NCBI RefSeq assembly: GCF_000382045.1
Contig: NZ_KB907450.1
Span: 434,001-498,000, forward strand
From: Variovorax atrisoli 110B
GTDB taxonomy: Bacteria; Pseudomonadota; Gammaproteobacteria; Burkholderiales; Burkholderiaceae_C
Direction of reading: 5' to 3'
DNA length: 64,000 nt
In this document: piece after piece, positions 53,953-62,611 of the stretch
Layout of the letters: each line of letters begins with the position of its first letter
Position numbering within the stretch: position 1 is the first letter of the stretch
Notes under the pieces: model-generated
Told to the model about the DNA's origin: nothing
Databases searched by the model: none
Seen by the model: the letters and a program-made list of their open reading frames with translations, nothing else
Translations under genes and position numbers: made by a program

Positions 53953-54642
53953 GTGACTACCCCGGCTTTCACCAAGAAAGACAAAGAGGCGGTCTACCGC
54001 GCCATCCACGAACGCCGTGACATGCGCCATTTCGCAGGCGGCCAGGTGGAGCCCGACGTATTGCGAAGGCTGTTGGAAGCAGCACACCACGCGCCCAGCG
54101 TCGGCTTCATGCAGCCCTGGCGCTTCATTCGTATTCGCGGCCAAGCGCTGCGCCAGCAGTTGCACCATGTCGTCGAAGAGGAACGCGTGCTCACGGCCCG
54201 CGCGCTCGGCGAGCGTGAAGACGAATTCATGCGGCTCAAGGTGCAGGGCCTGCTCGACGCCGCAGAGCTGCTCGTGGTGACTCTGGCGGACGGACGCGAG
54301 AAGCACGTGTTCGGCCGCCGCACGCTGCCGCAAATGGACCTGGCCTCGGCCTCCTGTGCCATCCAGAACCTCTGGCTCGCGGCGCGCGCCGAAGGGCTGG
54401 GCATGGGCTGGGTGTCGCTGTTCGATCCGGCCGAGGTGTCGGTCCTTCTGGGCCTGCCCGAAGGCGCCGAGCCCATCGCCTTGCTGTGCCTGGGTCCCGT
54501 GCACCAGTTCTATGAAGAGCCCATGCTGCAGCGCGAACGCTGGGCGAAGCGCGAACCGCTCGCGTCGCTTGTGTTCGATGAAAGCTGGGGCCTGCCTTCG
54601 GACCTTTTCGACAAACCTTCTTCTTCCACGGAGCCGACCTGA
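53953..54642 (+). CDS. bluB: 5,6-dimethylbenzimidazole synthase
   Basis: BluB uses oxygen to fragment reduced FMN into 5,6-dimethylbenzimidazole, the lower ligand of cobalamin. The product has 229 residues with the nitroreductase fold: ERRDMRHFAGGQVEPDVLRR, AAHHAPSVGFMQPWRFI and GMGWVSLFDP are family marks. The start is GTG; the one at 53953 is preferred since the one at 53929 is inside a hairpin. Presence of BluB shows the host makes its own aerobic lower ligand. Confidence 0.94.
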   Translation: MTTPAFTKKDKEAVYRAIHERRDMRHFAGGQVEPDVLRRLLEAAHHAPSVGFMQPWRFIRIRGQALRQQLHHVVEEERVLTARALGEREDEFMRLKVQGLLDAAELLVVTLADGREKHVFGRRTLPQMDLASASCAIQNLWLAARAEGLGMGWVSLFDPAEVSVLLGLPEGAEPIALLCLGPVHQFYEEPMLQRERWAKREPLASLVFDESWGLPSDLFDKPSSSTEPT

Positions 54643-55115
54643 TGCTGGCCTTCGATACCGTTCTCTTCGAGCTTGCGCGCCTGTTTCTCTGGCCGGTGAC
54701 GCTGGGTGTGCTGCTTTCTTTCGTCTATGCGGTTTACTGCCTTGGCGCGTTCGCCATCGAGTATCTGCAGCGCCGCCGCGATCCGTTGCGCGCGCTGGTG
54801 CTGCAACGCCATGCCGCCGCGAGCCAGGAGCAGATGGAGCTGGTGGTGCTCAAGCAGCTCGAGGGCGTGCGGCTGTGCAGCCGCGTGGCGCCGATGCTGG
54901 GGCTGATCGCCACCATGATCCCGATGGGCCCGGCGCTGGTGGCCGTGGCCTCGGGCGAATCGCAGGGCGTGGCGCAGAGCCTGGCGCCGGCCTTCGCGAG
55001 CGTGATCGTGGCGCTGGCCTCCGCCTCGATCACCTTCGTGGTCTACACCGTTCGCCGCCGCTGGCTGATGCGCGAGCTGGTGACGGTGCTCGATGCACGG
55101 GACCGCCTCTCATGA
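54642..55115 (+). CDS. MotA/TolQ/ExbB-family channel subunit
   Basis: This is a 157-residue inner-membrane protein with three helices (about 12-40, 80-104 and 108-137). The stretch RVAPMLGLIATMIPMGPALV and the last helix match the ExbB/TolQ proton-channel core, but the large cytosolic loop of ExbB is shorter here. It begins within the bluB stop (TGATG) and overlaps the DUF2149 gene by four bases. Together they likely make a small proton-driven motor serving the CobN-like protein. Confidence 0.88.
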   Translation: MLAFDTVLFELARLFLWPVTLGVLLSFVYAVYCLGAFAIEYLQRRRDPLRALVLQRHAAASQEQMELVVLKQLEGVRLCSRVAPMLGLIATMIPMGPALVAVASGESQGVAQSLAPAFASVIVALASASITFVVYTVRRRWLMRELVTVLDARDRLS

Positions 55116-55468
55116 GCCGGCGCCAGTTCTCGATATTGAGCAGCCTGGACAGCGACGACGACGACCCGGTGCTCTCCACCATCAACCTGATCGACGTGTT
55201 CATGGTGGTGATCGGCATGCTGATGATCGCGGTCATCAACAACCCGATGAACCCTTTCGCGCAGGACAAGGTGACGATCATCCGCAACGAGGGCCAGCCG
55301 AACATGGAGATCGTCACGCGCGAGGGCCGCAAGATCACGCGCTTCAAGGCCAGCGGTGCGACCGGGCAGGGTGATGGCGAGAAGGCCGGCACCGCCTGGC
55401 GGCTGAAGGACGGGACGATGGTCTACGTGCCGGCCGATGCGGAGCCGGCCGGCTCGGGCGGGAAGTGA
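55112..55468 (+). CDS. DUF2149 protein, ExbD-like
   Basis: This is a 118-residue protein with one membrane helix (about 22-45) preceded by an acidic cytosolic start (SDDDDP). The helix text STINLIDVFMVVIGML carries Asp28 in the place of the proton-carrying Asp of ExbD/TolR (FIDVMLVLL). The rest is a small periplasmic domain. DUF2149 genes are known beside MotA/TolQ-type and CobN-type genes in archaea and bacteria. ATGA overlap before it and GTGA overlap after it tie it to both neighbours. Confidence 0.85.
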   Translation: MSRRQFSILSSLDSDDDDPVLSTINLIDVFMVVIGMLMIAVINNPMNPFAQDKVTIIRNEGQPNMEIVTREGRKITRFKASGATGQGDGEKAGTAWRLKDGTMVYVPADAEPAGSGGK

Positions 55469-58400
55469 CCCGGCTTCTTCTTTTCGCCTGGCTCCTCCTC
55501 GCCGGGGCGGGATTGCTCCTCCCGGCGCACGCGCAGCCGCAAGGCACGAATCGCGTCGTCGTGCTGAGCACCTCGCTGGTGTCGCCGGCGCGCGTGGTGC
55601 GGCTGCAGGCGGCGGCGCGCGAGGCGGGGGTGCCGCTGCAGGTGCTGTCGGCGTCGCAGGACTCGCCCGAGGCGCTGGCCGCGGCCATCGACGGGGCCAG
55701 CCTGCTCGTGATCGACGCGCCGCACGTCAGCGTGGCGCAGGCCGCCGCCGCGCGGTTCGGCGATGCCGTGTCGCGCAGCACGGTGCCCTATGTGCTGGTC
55801 GGCGAGTTCGCGCTGGTGGCCAAGGGCCAGACCACCGCCGCGGCGCCGCTGGCGGCGCAGCGCGGTGTCGATGCCCCGTGGGCCCAGCGGCTGCGCGAGT
55901 TCTGGCGCTTTCCGGGCGCGGCCAACCTGGTCGCGTCGATGAAGGCGTTGCGGCAGCCGGGCATGATGCAGGGGCTGCCGGAACCCGTACCGCTTCCGCT
56001 CGCCGGCATCTACCACCCCGGCTGGCCGCGCGTCGAAACGGACGTGGCAGCCATCGAAATGCTGGCGGGCAGCGGCACGGTCGCCATCGCCGTCAACAGC
56101 GCCACGCTGGCCGGCGACGACACCGCCTGGCTCGATGCGCTCATCGCGTCGCTGGAGGCCCGTGGCCTGCGCGCCTATGCCTTCTACGGCCCGCGCCAGC
56201 AGAAGGACCTGTTCTTCCGCATGACGCACGACGGCGAACGCCGGGTGGCCGATGCCATCGTCAACGCATCGCTGGTCTTCAGCCCCAACGAGCGCAAGGC
56301 CGAGCTGGAGCGCATCGGCGTGCCGGTGCTGCAGACGCTGCCCTCGCTGGCGATGGACGCCGACCAATGGGCGCGGAGCAGGGACGGCCTCGCGCAGACC
56401 GACATCGCCTCCTACTACAGCCCGAGCGAGCTGGCCGGCATGACCGACCCGATGCTCGTAAGCGCACGAGATGCGGCGAGCGGCACGCTGCAGCCGCTGC
56501 CCGCGCAGATCGACGCCGTGGCCGCTAAGGCCGCCGCGCTGCTGCGGTTGCAGCGCACGCCGCCGGCCGAGCGGCACGTGGCGATGCTGGTCTACAACTA
56601 CCCGCCGGGCGAGGCCAACTTCGGCGCCTCCTTCCTGAACGTGCCGCGCAGCGTGAGCAACATGCTGGCGGCGATGAAGTCGGCCGGCTACGCCACCGAA
56701 CTGCCCGGCACCGATGCGCTCATCGCCCAGGTGCAGGCGACGATGCGGGCCTACTACCCGAAGCCCGCGGGCCAGGGCGACGAGCTGCAGCCGCTGCTCG
56801 ACAGGGACCTCGCCGACACGCTGCCGCTGGCCGACTATCTCGCATGGTTCCGCGCGCTGCCGCAGGAAACGCAGCGCCGCGTCGAAAGCTACTGGGGCCC
56901 GCCCGGGAAGTCGACCATGCTGCGCACCGTGGCGGGCCAGCAGTCCTTCGTGATCCCGCGCGTGCGCTTCGGCAACGTGGTCGTGCTGCGCCAGCCGCCG
57001 CGCTTCGAGCCCGGCACGCAGGTGGTGGGCAAGGCCGGGCAGGTCTATCACCGCTCTGCCGTTCCGCTGAGCCACGGCTACCTTGCGACCTATCTCTGGC
57101 TGCGCCAGCGCTTCGGCGCCAGCGCGGTGGTGCACGTGGGCACGCACGGCACGGTCGAGTGGTCGGCGGGCAAGGAGCGCGGGCTCTCGGTGCAGGACGA
57201 TCCGCTGCTCGCGCTCGGCGACCTGCCCAACGTGTATCCCTACATCATGGACAACCTCGGCGAGGCCACCACCGCCAAGCGGCGAGGCCGCGCGACCATG
57301 GTGAGCCACTCGACGCCGCTGTTCGCGCCCGCCGGCTTCCGCCCCGGCGTGCAGGAGATGCACGAGCGCATGCACGAGTGGGAGACGCTATCGCCGGGCG
57401 CCGTGAAGGCCGCCCTGGAGAAGCAGCTCACGGCCGAGTTCGCCGAGCACCGCTACGACCGCGACCTGGGCTGGACGCCCGCGCGCATCCGCGCCGATTT
57501 CGCGGGCTTCATCGCCGTGCTGCATCCCTACCTCGACGAGCTCGCGCAGACCGCGCAGCCGCTGGGCCTCGCGACCTTCGGGCAGGCGCCCGACGCGCAG
57601 CGCCGGCGCATGACCATCCTGCAGATCCTCGGCAAGCCACTGGTCGAAGCACTCGGCGAGGACATCGACGAGGCTTTCCTGATCGATGCGAAGAGCGTCT
57701 CCGCCTCGCGGCCCGCGCGCTGGGTGGAGCAGGCGCTCGTCGACGCGCAGGCCGCGAGCGCCATGGGCAGGACGCTTGCCGACCGGCAGAAGCTGCTGGA
57801 GCTGGCCGGGCGCGCGCGAAAGCTCGACGACGTGCTCGCGCACAACGAGGAAATCGAGGGCCTGCTGACTGCGCTCGACGGCCGCTACCTCAAGTCGAGC
57901 TATGGCGGCGACCCGGTGCGCAACCCCGACAGCCTGCCCACCGGGCGCAACCTCTACGGTTTCGACCCGAGCCGCGTGCCCACGCGCGCGGCCTGGGAGA
58001 CCGGCGTCGCCGCCATGGATGCCTGGATCGCGCAGCACACGAAGACGCATGCCGGCAAGCCGCCCGGGAAGATCGCCTTCACCCTCTGGGCCGGCGAGGC
58101 CTCGCGCCACCAGGGCGTGCTGGAGAGCCAGGCCTTCTACGCGATGGGCGTGAAGCCTCGCTGGGACGAGGGCGGGCGCATGGCGGGCATCGAGATCATT
58201 CCCGCGTCGCAGCTGAAGCGGCCGCGCATCGATGTGCTGCTCAGCGTCACCGGCTCCTACCGCGACCAATTCCCGGCCGTGATGCGCTGGCTCGACGAAG
58301 CGGTGCAGCAGGTGTCGGCGCTGCGGGAGCCCGGCAATGCGGTGGCGCGCAACAGCGAGGCGATGGCGCGCAGGCTTCGCTCGGAAGGCACCGCCGCGGA

Positions 58401-59478
58401 CGAGGCGCAGCGCTGGTCGACGGCCCGCCTGTTCTCGAACGAGCAGGGCAGCTACGGCGCCGGGCTGGAGGAAGCCGCGCTCGCAAGCGACGTATGGAAG
58501 AACCAGCAGCGCGGCGGCGGCGACGCGCAGATGGCGCAGCTCTACATGGATCGCATGGGCCACGCCTACGGCAAGGGCCTCGACGGCGCGGCGCGTCCGG
58601 GCGCGTATGCCGGCAATCTCGCGCAGGTGGACGCGGCGCTGATGGCGCGCAGCTCCAACCTGTACGGCGTGCTGACCAACGACGATCCGTTCCAGTACCT
58701 CGGCGGCATCGCGCAGGCGGTGCGGCATCTCACCGGCAAGGACCCGGCCCTGTACGTGCAGAACCTGCGCGACGGCACCGAGGTGCGCACCGACACGGCG
58801 GCCGGGGCCATCGCGCGCGAGATGCAGACGCGCTACCTGCACCCGCAGTGGATCGAGGCGCAGAAGGCCGAGGGCTACAGCGGCACGCTGCAGGTGCTGA
58901 AGACCGCGCAGTTCCTCTGGGGCTGGCAGGTCACCGCGCCGCAGGCGGTGCGGCAGGACCAGTGGCAATCGCTGCACGACGTGTACGTGCGCGACCGCTA
59001 CGGGCTGGGCACGCGCGAATGGCTGGAAGGCGACAACCGCGCGGCCTTCGCGCAGACCCTGGAGCGCATGCTCGACGCGGTGCGGCTGAACTACTGGAAG
59101 CCCGATGCCGCCACGCGGCGCGAGCTGGCGCAGGCCTATGCGCAGGCGGTGCGGGCGACGGGGCTGCGCGAGCGCAATGCGGGCGTGCAGCGCTTCGTGC
59201 AGGCGGAACTGTCGCCGGCTCCGGCTTCTTCGCCCAGGCCGGCTCCGGCGGTCGCGCCCGCGGTGGTGCAGGCGCCTGCACCGGCCCCTGAATCTGCTCC
59301 CGCTCCGGACGGCCCGCAGCCCGTCAGCGGCCTGAAGCTCGAGCCGACATCGGCGGAAGCACCACCGCCCAAGGCCGGCGAAGCCATCGTCCTGCGGCTC
59401 TGGATGGCGCTGGGCGCCGCGCTGCTTCTTGCGTTCGGCGCGACGACGCAATGGCGCCGGGGCAGGGCGGCCGCCTGA
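55465..59478 (+). CDS. cobN: CobN-family chelatase, predicted periplasmic and membrane-anchored
   Basis: This is a 1337-residue member of the CobN/ChlH large chelatase subunits. Conserved text includes HVGTHGTVEWSAGKERGLS with His557, His561 and Glu565, then NVYPYIMDNLGEATTAKRRG. Unlike the cytosolic enzyme it has an N-terminal signal peptide (LLLFAWLLLAGAGLLLPAHA). A Pro/Ala-rich linker (about 1250-1305) leads to a C-terminal helix (LRLWMALGAALLLAFGA) ending in RRGRAAA, cytosolic by charge. It should act in the periplasm. GTG start overlaps the DUF2149 stop. No CobS/CobT or ChlI/ChlD gene is nearby. Metal insertion or removal from a tetrapyrrole is possible. Confidence 0.9.
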   Translation: MTRLLLFAWLLLAGAGLLLPAHAQPQGTNRVVVLSTSLVSPARVVRLQAAAREAGVPLQVLSASQDSPEALAAAIDGASLLVIDAPHVSVAQAAAARFGDAVSRSTVPYVLVGEFALVAKGQTTAAAPLAAQRGVDAPWAQRLREFWRFPGAANLVASMKALRQPGMMQGLPEPVPLPLAGIYHPGWPRVETDVAAIEMLAGSGTVAIAVNSATLAGDDTAWLDALIASLEARGLRAYAFYGPRQQKDLFFRMTHDGERRVADAIVNASLVFSPNERKAELERIGVPVLQTLPSLAMDADQWARSRDGLAQTDIASYYSPSELAGMTDPMLVSARDAASGTLQPLPAQIDAVAAKAAALLRLQRTPPAERHVAMLVYNYPPGEANFGASFLNVPRSVSNMLAAMKSAGYATELPGTDALIAQVQATMRAYYPKPAGQGDELQPLLDRDLADTLPLADYLAWFRALPQETQRRVESYWGPPGKSTMLRTVAGQQSFVIPRVRFGNVVVLRQPPRFEPGTQVVGKAGQVYHRSAVPLSHGYLATYLWLRQRFGASAVVHVGTHGTVEWSAGKERGLSVQDDPLLALGDLPNVYPYIMDNLGEATTAKRRGRATMVSHSTPLFAPAGFRPGVQEMHERMHEWETLSPGAVKAALEKQLTAEFAEHRYDRDLGWTPARIRADFAGFIAVLHPYLDELAQTAQPLGLATFGQAPDAQRRRMTILQILGKPLVEALGEDIDEAFLIDAKSVSASRPARWVEQALVDAQAASAMGRTLADRQKLLELAGRARKLDDVLAHNEEIEGLLTALDGRYLKSSYGGDPVRNPDSLPTGRNLYGFDPSRVPTRAAWETGVAAMDAWIAQHTKTHAGKPPGKIAFTLWAGEASRHQGVLESQAFYAMGVKPRWDEGGRMAGIEIIPASQLKRPRIDVLLSVTGSYRDQFPAVMRWLDEAVQQVSALREPGNAVARNSEAMARRLRSEGTAADEAQRWSTARLFSNEQGSYGAGLEEAALASDVWKNQQRGGGDAQMAQLYMDRMGHAYGKGLDGAARPGAYAGNLAQVDAALMARSSNLYGVLTNDDPFQYLGGIAQAVRHLTGKDPALYVQNLRDGTEVRTDTAAGAIAREMQTRYLHPQWIEAQKAEGYSGTLQVLKTAQFLWGWQVTAPQAVRQDQWQSLHDVYVRDRYGLGTREWLEGDNRAAFAQTLERMLDAVRLNYWKPDAATRRELAQAYAQAVRATGLRERNAGVQRFVQAELSPAPASSPRPAPAVAPAVVQAPAPAPESAPAPDGPQPVSGLKLEPTSAEAPPPKAGEAIVLRLWMALGAALLLAFGATTQWRRGRAAA

Positions 59479-59487
59479 TTCGCGAGA

Positions 59488-60468
59488 ATGGCGGCTCCCA
59501 TGCCCTTGCCGAGTTCCGAATACGCCATCGCCTTCGCCGCCGCGCTGTGGATCGCGCTGGCCGTCGATCGCTGGCTGGGCGAGCCGCCCGCGGCGCTGCA
59601 TCCGGTGGTGTGGATGGGTCGCTATCTGGGCATGGGGTCGCGCATCGCGCCGCGCATGCATCAGGCGAAGGCGGTCGATCTGCCGATGTTCTTCTGCGGC
59701 GCGCTGGTGTGGTGCGTGGGGGCGATGTGCGTCTGGGGCATCGCGATGGGCCTGCAGACGCTGGCGATGCTGCATCTGCCGGCCTGGGCGGTGGCGCTGG
59801 CGCTGGGCCTGCTGCTCAAGCCGCTCTTCGCCTGGCGCATGCTGCGCGACGAGGTGCTCGCTGTCGAGGCGGCACTGGGCGTTTCGCTCGATGCCGGCCG
59901 CCAGCAGCTGGCGCGCCTCGTCAGCCGTGACGTCGAGCGGCTCAGCGAGCGCGAGGTGCGCGAGAGCGCCATCGAATCGCTCGCCGAGAACCTCAACGAC
60001 TCGCTGGTGGCGCCCGTCTTCTGGTTCGTGCTGCTCGGGCTGCCGGGCGCGGCGCTCTACCGCTTCGCCAACACCGCCGATGCGATGTGGGGCTATCGCG
60101 GCGAGCGCAGCGGCCGCGACTGGACCTGGTTCGGCAAATGGGCCGCGCGTGCCGACGACGTGCTCTCGTGGATTCCCGCGCGCATCACCGTGGCGCTGCT
60201 CGCGCTGGCGGCATGGCGCTGGCCCGGCGGGCTGGCGTTCGAGGCGCGCCGCACGCCGTCGCCCAACAGCGGCTGGCCTATGGCCGCGATGGCGCTGCTC
60301 TTGGGCGTGCGGCTGGCGAAGCCCGGCGTGTACGCGCTGAACGCCGAAGGCGCCGCGCCGACGCCGGCCGACACCGGCCGCGCCGCGCAGCTCGGCCAGC
60401 GCGGCGTGCTGCTGCTGGCCGGCGCTGTCCTCCTGATCGCGGCCGCGGTGCTGCTCTTCGTGCCATGA
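59488..60468 (+). CDS. cobD: Adenosylcobinamide-phosphate synthase (CobD/CbiB)
   Basis: This inner-membrane enzyme joins adenosylcobyric acid with aminopropanol or its phosphate. The product has 326 residues and several membrane segments. Family marks are DRWLGEPPAALHPVVWMGR, ESLAENLNDSLVAPVFW and ANTADAMWGYR. It starts 10 bases after cobN and its stop overlaps cobC (ATGA). Substrate comes from the PLP decarboxylase encoded next. Confidence 0.94.
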   Translation: MAAPMPLPSSEYAIAFAAALWIALAVDRWLGEPPAALHPVVWMGRYLGMGSRIAPRMHQAKAVDLPMFFCGALVWCVGAMCVWGIAMGLQTLAMLHLPAWAVALALGLLLKPLFAWRMLRDEVLAVEAALGVSLDAGRQQLARLVSRDVERLSEREVRESAIESLAENLNDSLVAPVFWFVLLGLPGAALYRFANTADAMWGYRGERSGRDWTWFGKWAARADDVLSWIPARITVALLALAAWRWPGGLAFEARRTPSPNSGWPMAAMALLLGVRLAKPGVYALNAEGAAPTPADTGRAAQLGQRGVLLLAGAVLLIAAAVLLFVP

Positions 60469-61481
60469 CCGACGCCGATTCCCTGTTCACCCACGGCGGC
60501 CCGGACGCGCTCGGCGCGCCCGCGCACGACTTCTCCACCAACGCGAACGCATGCGGCCCGTGCCCCGAGGCGCTGGAGCGGGTGCGTGCCGCCGACCTGT
60601 CCCGCTATCCCGACCCGGCTTACACGGCGCTGCGCGAGCAACTCGCGGCCATGCATGGCGTGCAGGCTTGGCGCATCGTGCTCGCGGCCGGGGCCAGCGA
60701 ATTCATCCGGCGCATCACGACCTGGGTGGCGGTCGAAGACCGGGGCGGGCATGGCGAAGTAGTGCTGCCAGCCATGTCTTATGGCGACTACGCCGCAAGT
60801 GCCCGGGTGCTCGGGTTGCAGGCGGTGCGTGCGCCGGCTGCGGCGCGACGGCCATTGCTGGCTTGGTGCTGCGAACCCTCCACGCCGCTCGGGCAGGCGC
60901 AGCCGGGCATCGGCGAAACCGTCGACGCGCTGCCCGAAGGCGTGCCCTGCGTGCTCGACCGCGCCTACGAGCCTCTGCGGCTGGAAGGCCGCCTCGCGCT
61001 CAACCAGCGTCAGCTGGATCGCGTCTGGCAGATGTGGTCGCCCAACAAGGCGCTCGGCATGACCGGCGTGCGCGCGGCCTATGCGATCGCCCCGGTGGAT
61101 GCGCAGGACGCGGTGCAAGCGCTGGTTCGCCTCGCGGCCTCGTGGCCGGTGGGCGCGGACGGCGTGGCAATGCTCTCGGCCTGGACGCAGCCCGGTGTGC
61201 AGCAGTGGCTGCGCGACAGTCTCGCCACCCTGCGCGAATGGAAGAATTCGCAGACGGCCCTGTGCCGGGAGATGGGCTGGCAGGTCTGGCCGAGCGAGGC
61301 GAACTTCCACGTCGCCAGGCCGGGTGCAGACGATTTCGCCGGCATGCTCGAGCGCCTGCGCGCGTCGGGCATCAAGCTGCGCGACTGCGCCTCCTTCGGC
61401 CTGCCTGGCCATGTGCGCATGGGCGTGCTGCCGCCGGCCAGCCAGCAGGCGCTGAAGCAGGCCTGGACAGGCGCCACCTGA
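60465..61481 (+). CDS. cobC: Threonine-phosphate decarboxylase-like PLP enzyme (CobC)
   Basis: This fold-type I PLP enzyme of 338 residues is expected to supply aminopropanol phosphate for the corrin side chain. The PLP lysine is Lys195 in WSPNKALGMTGVRAAY. Other marks are HDFSTNANACGPCPEALER and LSRYPDPAYTALREQLA. It overlaps cobD and is the last gene of the corrinoid operon. Histidinol-phosphate aminotransferase is the nearest paralogue, but context favours CobC. Confidence 0.92.
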   Translation: MTDADSLFTHGGPDALGAPAHDFSTNANACGPCPEALERVRAADLSRYPDPAYTALREQLAAMHGVQAWRIVLAAGASEFIRRITTWVAVEDRGGHGEVVLPAMSYGDYAASARVLGLQAVRAPAAARRPLLAWCCEPSTPLGQAQPGIGETVDALPEGVPCVLDRAYEPLRLEGRLALNQRQLDRVWQMWSPNKALGMTGVRAAYAIAPVDAQDAVQALVRLAASWPVGADGVAMLSAWTQPGVQQWLRDSLATLREWKNSQTALCREMGWQVWPSEANFHVARPGADDFAGMLERLRASGIKLRDCASFGLPGHVRMGVLPPASQQALKQAWTGAT

Positions 61482-61521
61482 ACGCCCGGACCAGCCAGAA
61501 ACCCAAGTACGGAAGAAACAG

Positions 61522-61875
61522 ATGCTCTACGCCATCACCACGCTTTTCCTCTGCCAGCTTGCCGGCGAACTGCTCGTGCAGTGGCTGGGGCTGCCCGTTC
61601 CCGGTCCGCTGATCGGCATGGTCTTCCTGTTCATCGGCCTGCTGGTGCGCGGCAGCGTGCCCCAGGTGCTGAGCGACGCCTCGGGCCATCTGCTGCGCAA
61701 CCTGATGCTGCTGTTCATTCCGGCCGTCACTGGCGTGATGCTGCATTTCGAGCGGGTGGGGCGCGAGTGGCTGCCGTTCCTCGCGGCCGGCATCGTGGGG
61801 GCGGCCTTCACCATGACGGTCACCGCGCTCACCTTCCGCTGGATGATCCGCATCACCGGCAAGGACGCCCGGTAA
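61522..61875 (+). CDS. lrgA: CidA/LrgA-family holin-like protein
   Basis: This is a 117-residue membrane protein with about four helices. GLPVPGPLIGMVFLF and the later HLLRNLMLLFIPAVTGVM are typical LrgA/CidA text. In other bacteria LrgAB modulates murein hydrolase activity or transports pyruvate or other small acids. GGAAG lies upstream. lrgB starts immediately after its stop. Confidence 0.92.
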   Translation: MLYAITTLFLCQLAGELLVQWLGLPVPGPLIGMVFLFIGLLVRGSVPQVLSDASGHLLRNLMLLFIPAVTGVMLHFERVGREWLPFLAAGIVGAAFTMTVTALTFRWMIRITGKDAR

Positions 61876-62604
61876 ATGACGGCGCCCGCGAAGCTCTTCG
61901 AGATCTGGGTGTTCCTGGCCCAGTCGCCGCTGCTGTGGCTGTCGCTCACGCTGCTGGCGTACTTGGGCGCGCTGTGGCTGCACACGCGCAGCGGACGCAA
62001 CCCGATGGTCAACCCGGTGCTGATCTCGGTGATCGTCATCGTCACGGTGCTGCTGCTCACGCGCACGCCCTACGACACCTATTTCGAGGGCGCGAAGTTC
62101 GTGCACTTCCTGATCGGCCCGGCCACGGTGGCGCTGGCCGTGCCGCTGTACGGGCAGCTCGAGAGGCTGCGCCGGCTGTGGCTGCCGATCGGCGTGGCGC
62201 TCATCGTGGGTTCGGTCGCGGCCATCGTCTCGGCCGTGGGCATCGCCTGGGTGCTGGGCGGCTCGCACGAGCTGATGATGTCGCTCGCGCCCAAGTCGGC
62301 CACCATGCCCATCGCGATGGGCGTGGCCGAGAAGATCGGCGGGCTGCCTTCGCTGGCGGCGGTCGCCGCGGCCGTGGCGGGCATCTCGGGCGCGATCATG
62401 GCCACCGGCCTGTTGAACCTGCTGCGCATCAGGGAGCCGGCGGTGCGCGGCTTCGCGGTCGGCATGGCGGCGCACGGCATCGGCACGGCGCGCGCCATCC
62501 AGGTGAACGAGACGGCCGGCGCGTTCTCGGCGCTGGCGATGGGGCTCAACGGCATCGCGACCGCGCTGCTGGTGCCGCTGATCGTCAAGCTGATGGGGGC
62601 GTAG
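61876..62604 (+). CDS. lrgB: LrgB/CidB-family membrane protein
   Basis: This is a 242-residue partner of LrgA with about seven helices. Marks are FLIGPATVALAVPLYGQ, LAPKSATMPIAMGVAEKIGG and VGMAAHGIGTARAIQ. Start and stop of the two genes abut (TAA-ATG), so they are coupled. Confidence 0.93.
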   Translation: MTAPAKLFEIWVFLAQSPLLWLSLTLLAYLGALWLHTRSGRNPMVNPVLISVIVIVTVLLLTRTPYDTYFEGAKFVHFLIGPATVALAVPLYGQLERLRRLWLPIGVALIVGSVAAIVSAVGIAWVLGGSHELMMSLAPKSATMPIAMGVAEKIGGLPSLAAVAAAVAGISGAIMATGLLNLLRIREPAVRGFAVGMAAHGIGTARAIQVNETAGAFSALAMGLNGIATALLVPLIVKLMGA

Positions 62605-62611
62605 CGAACGC

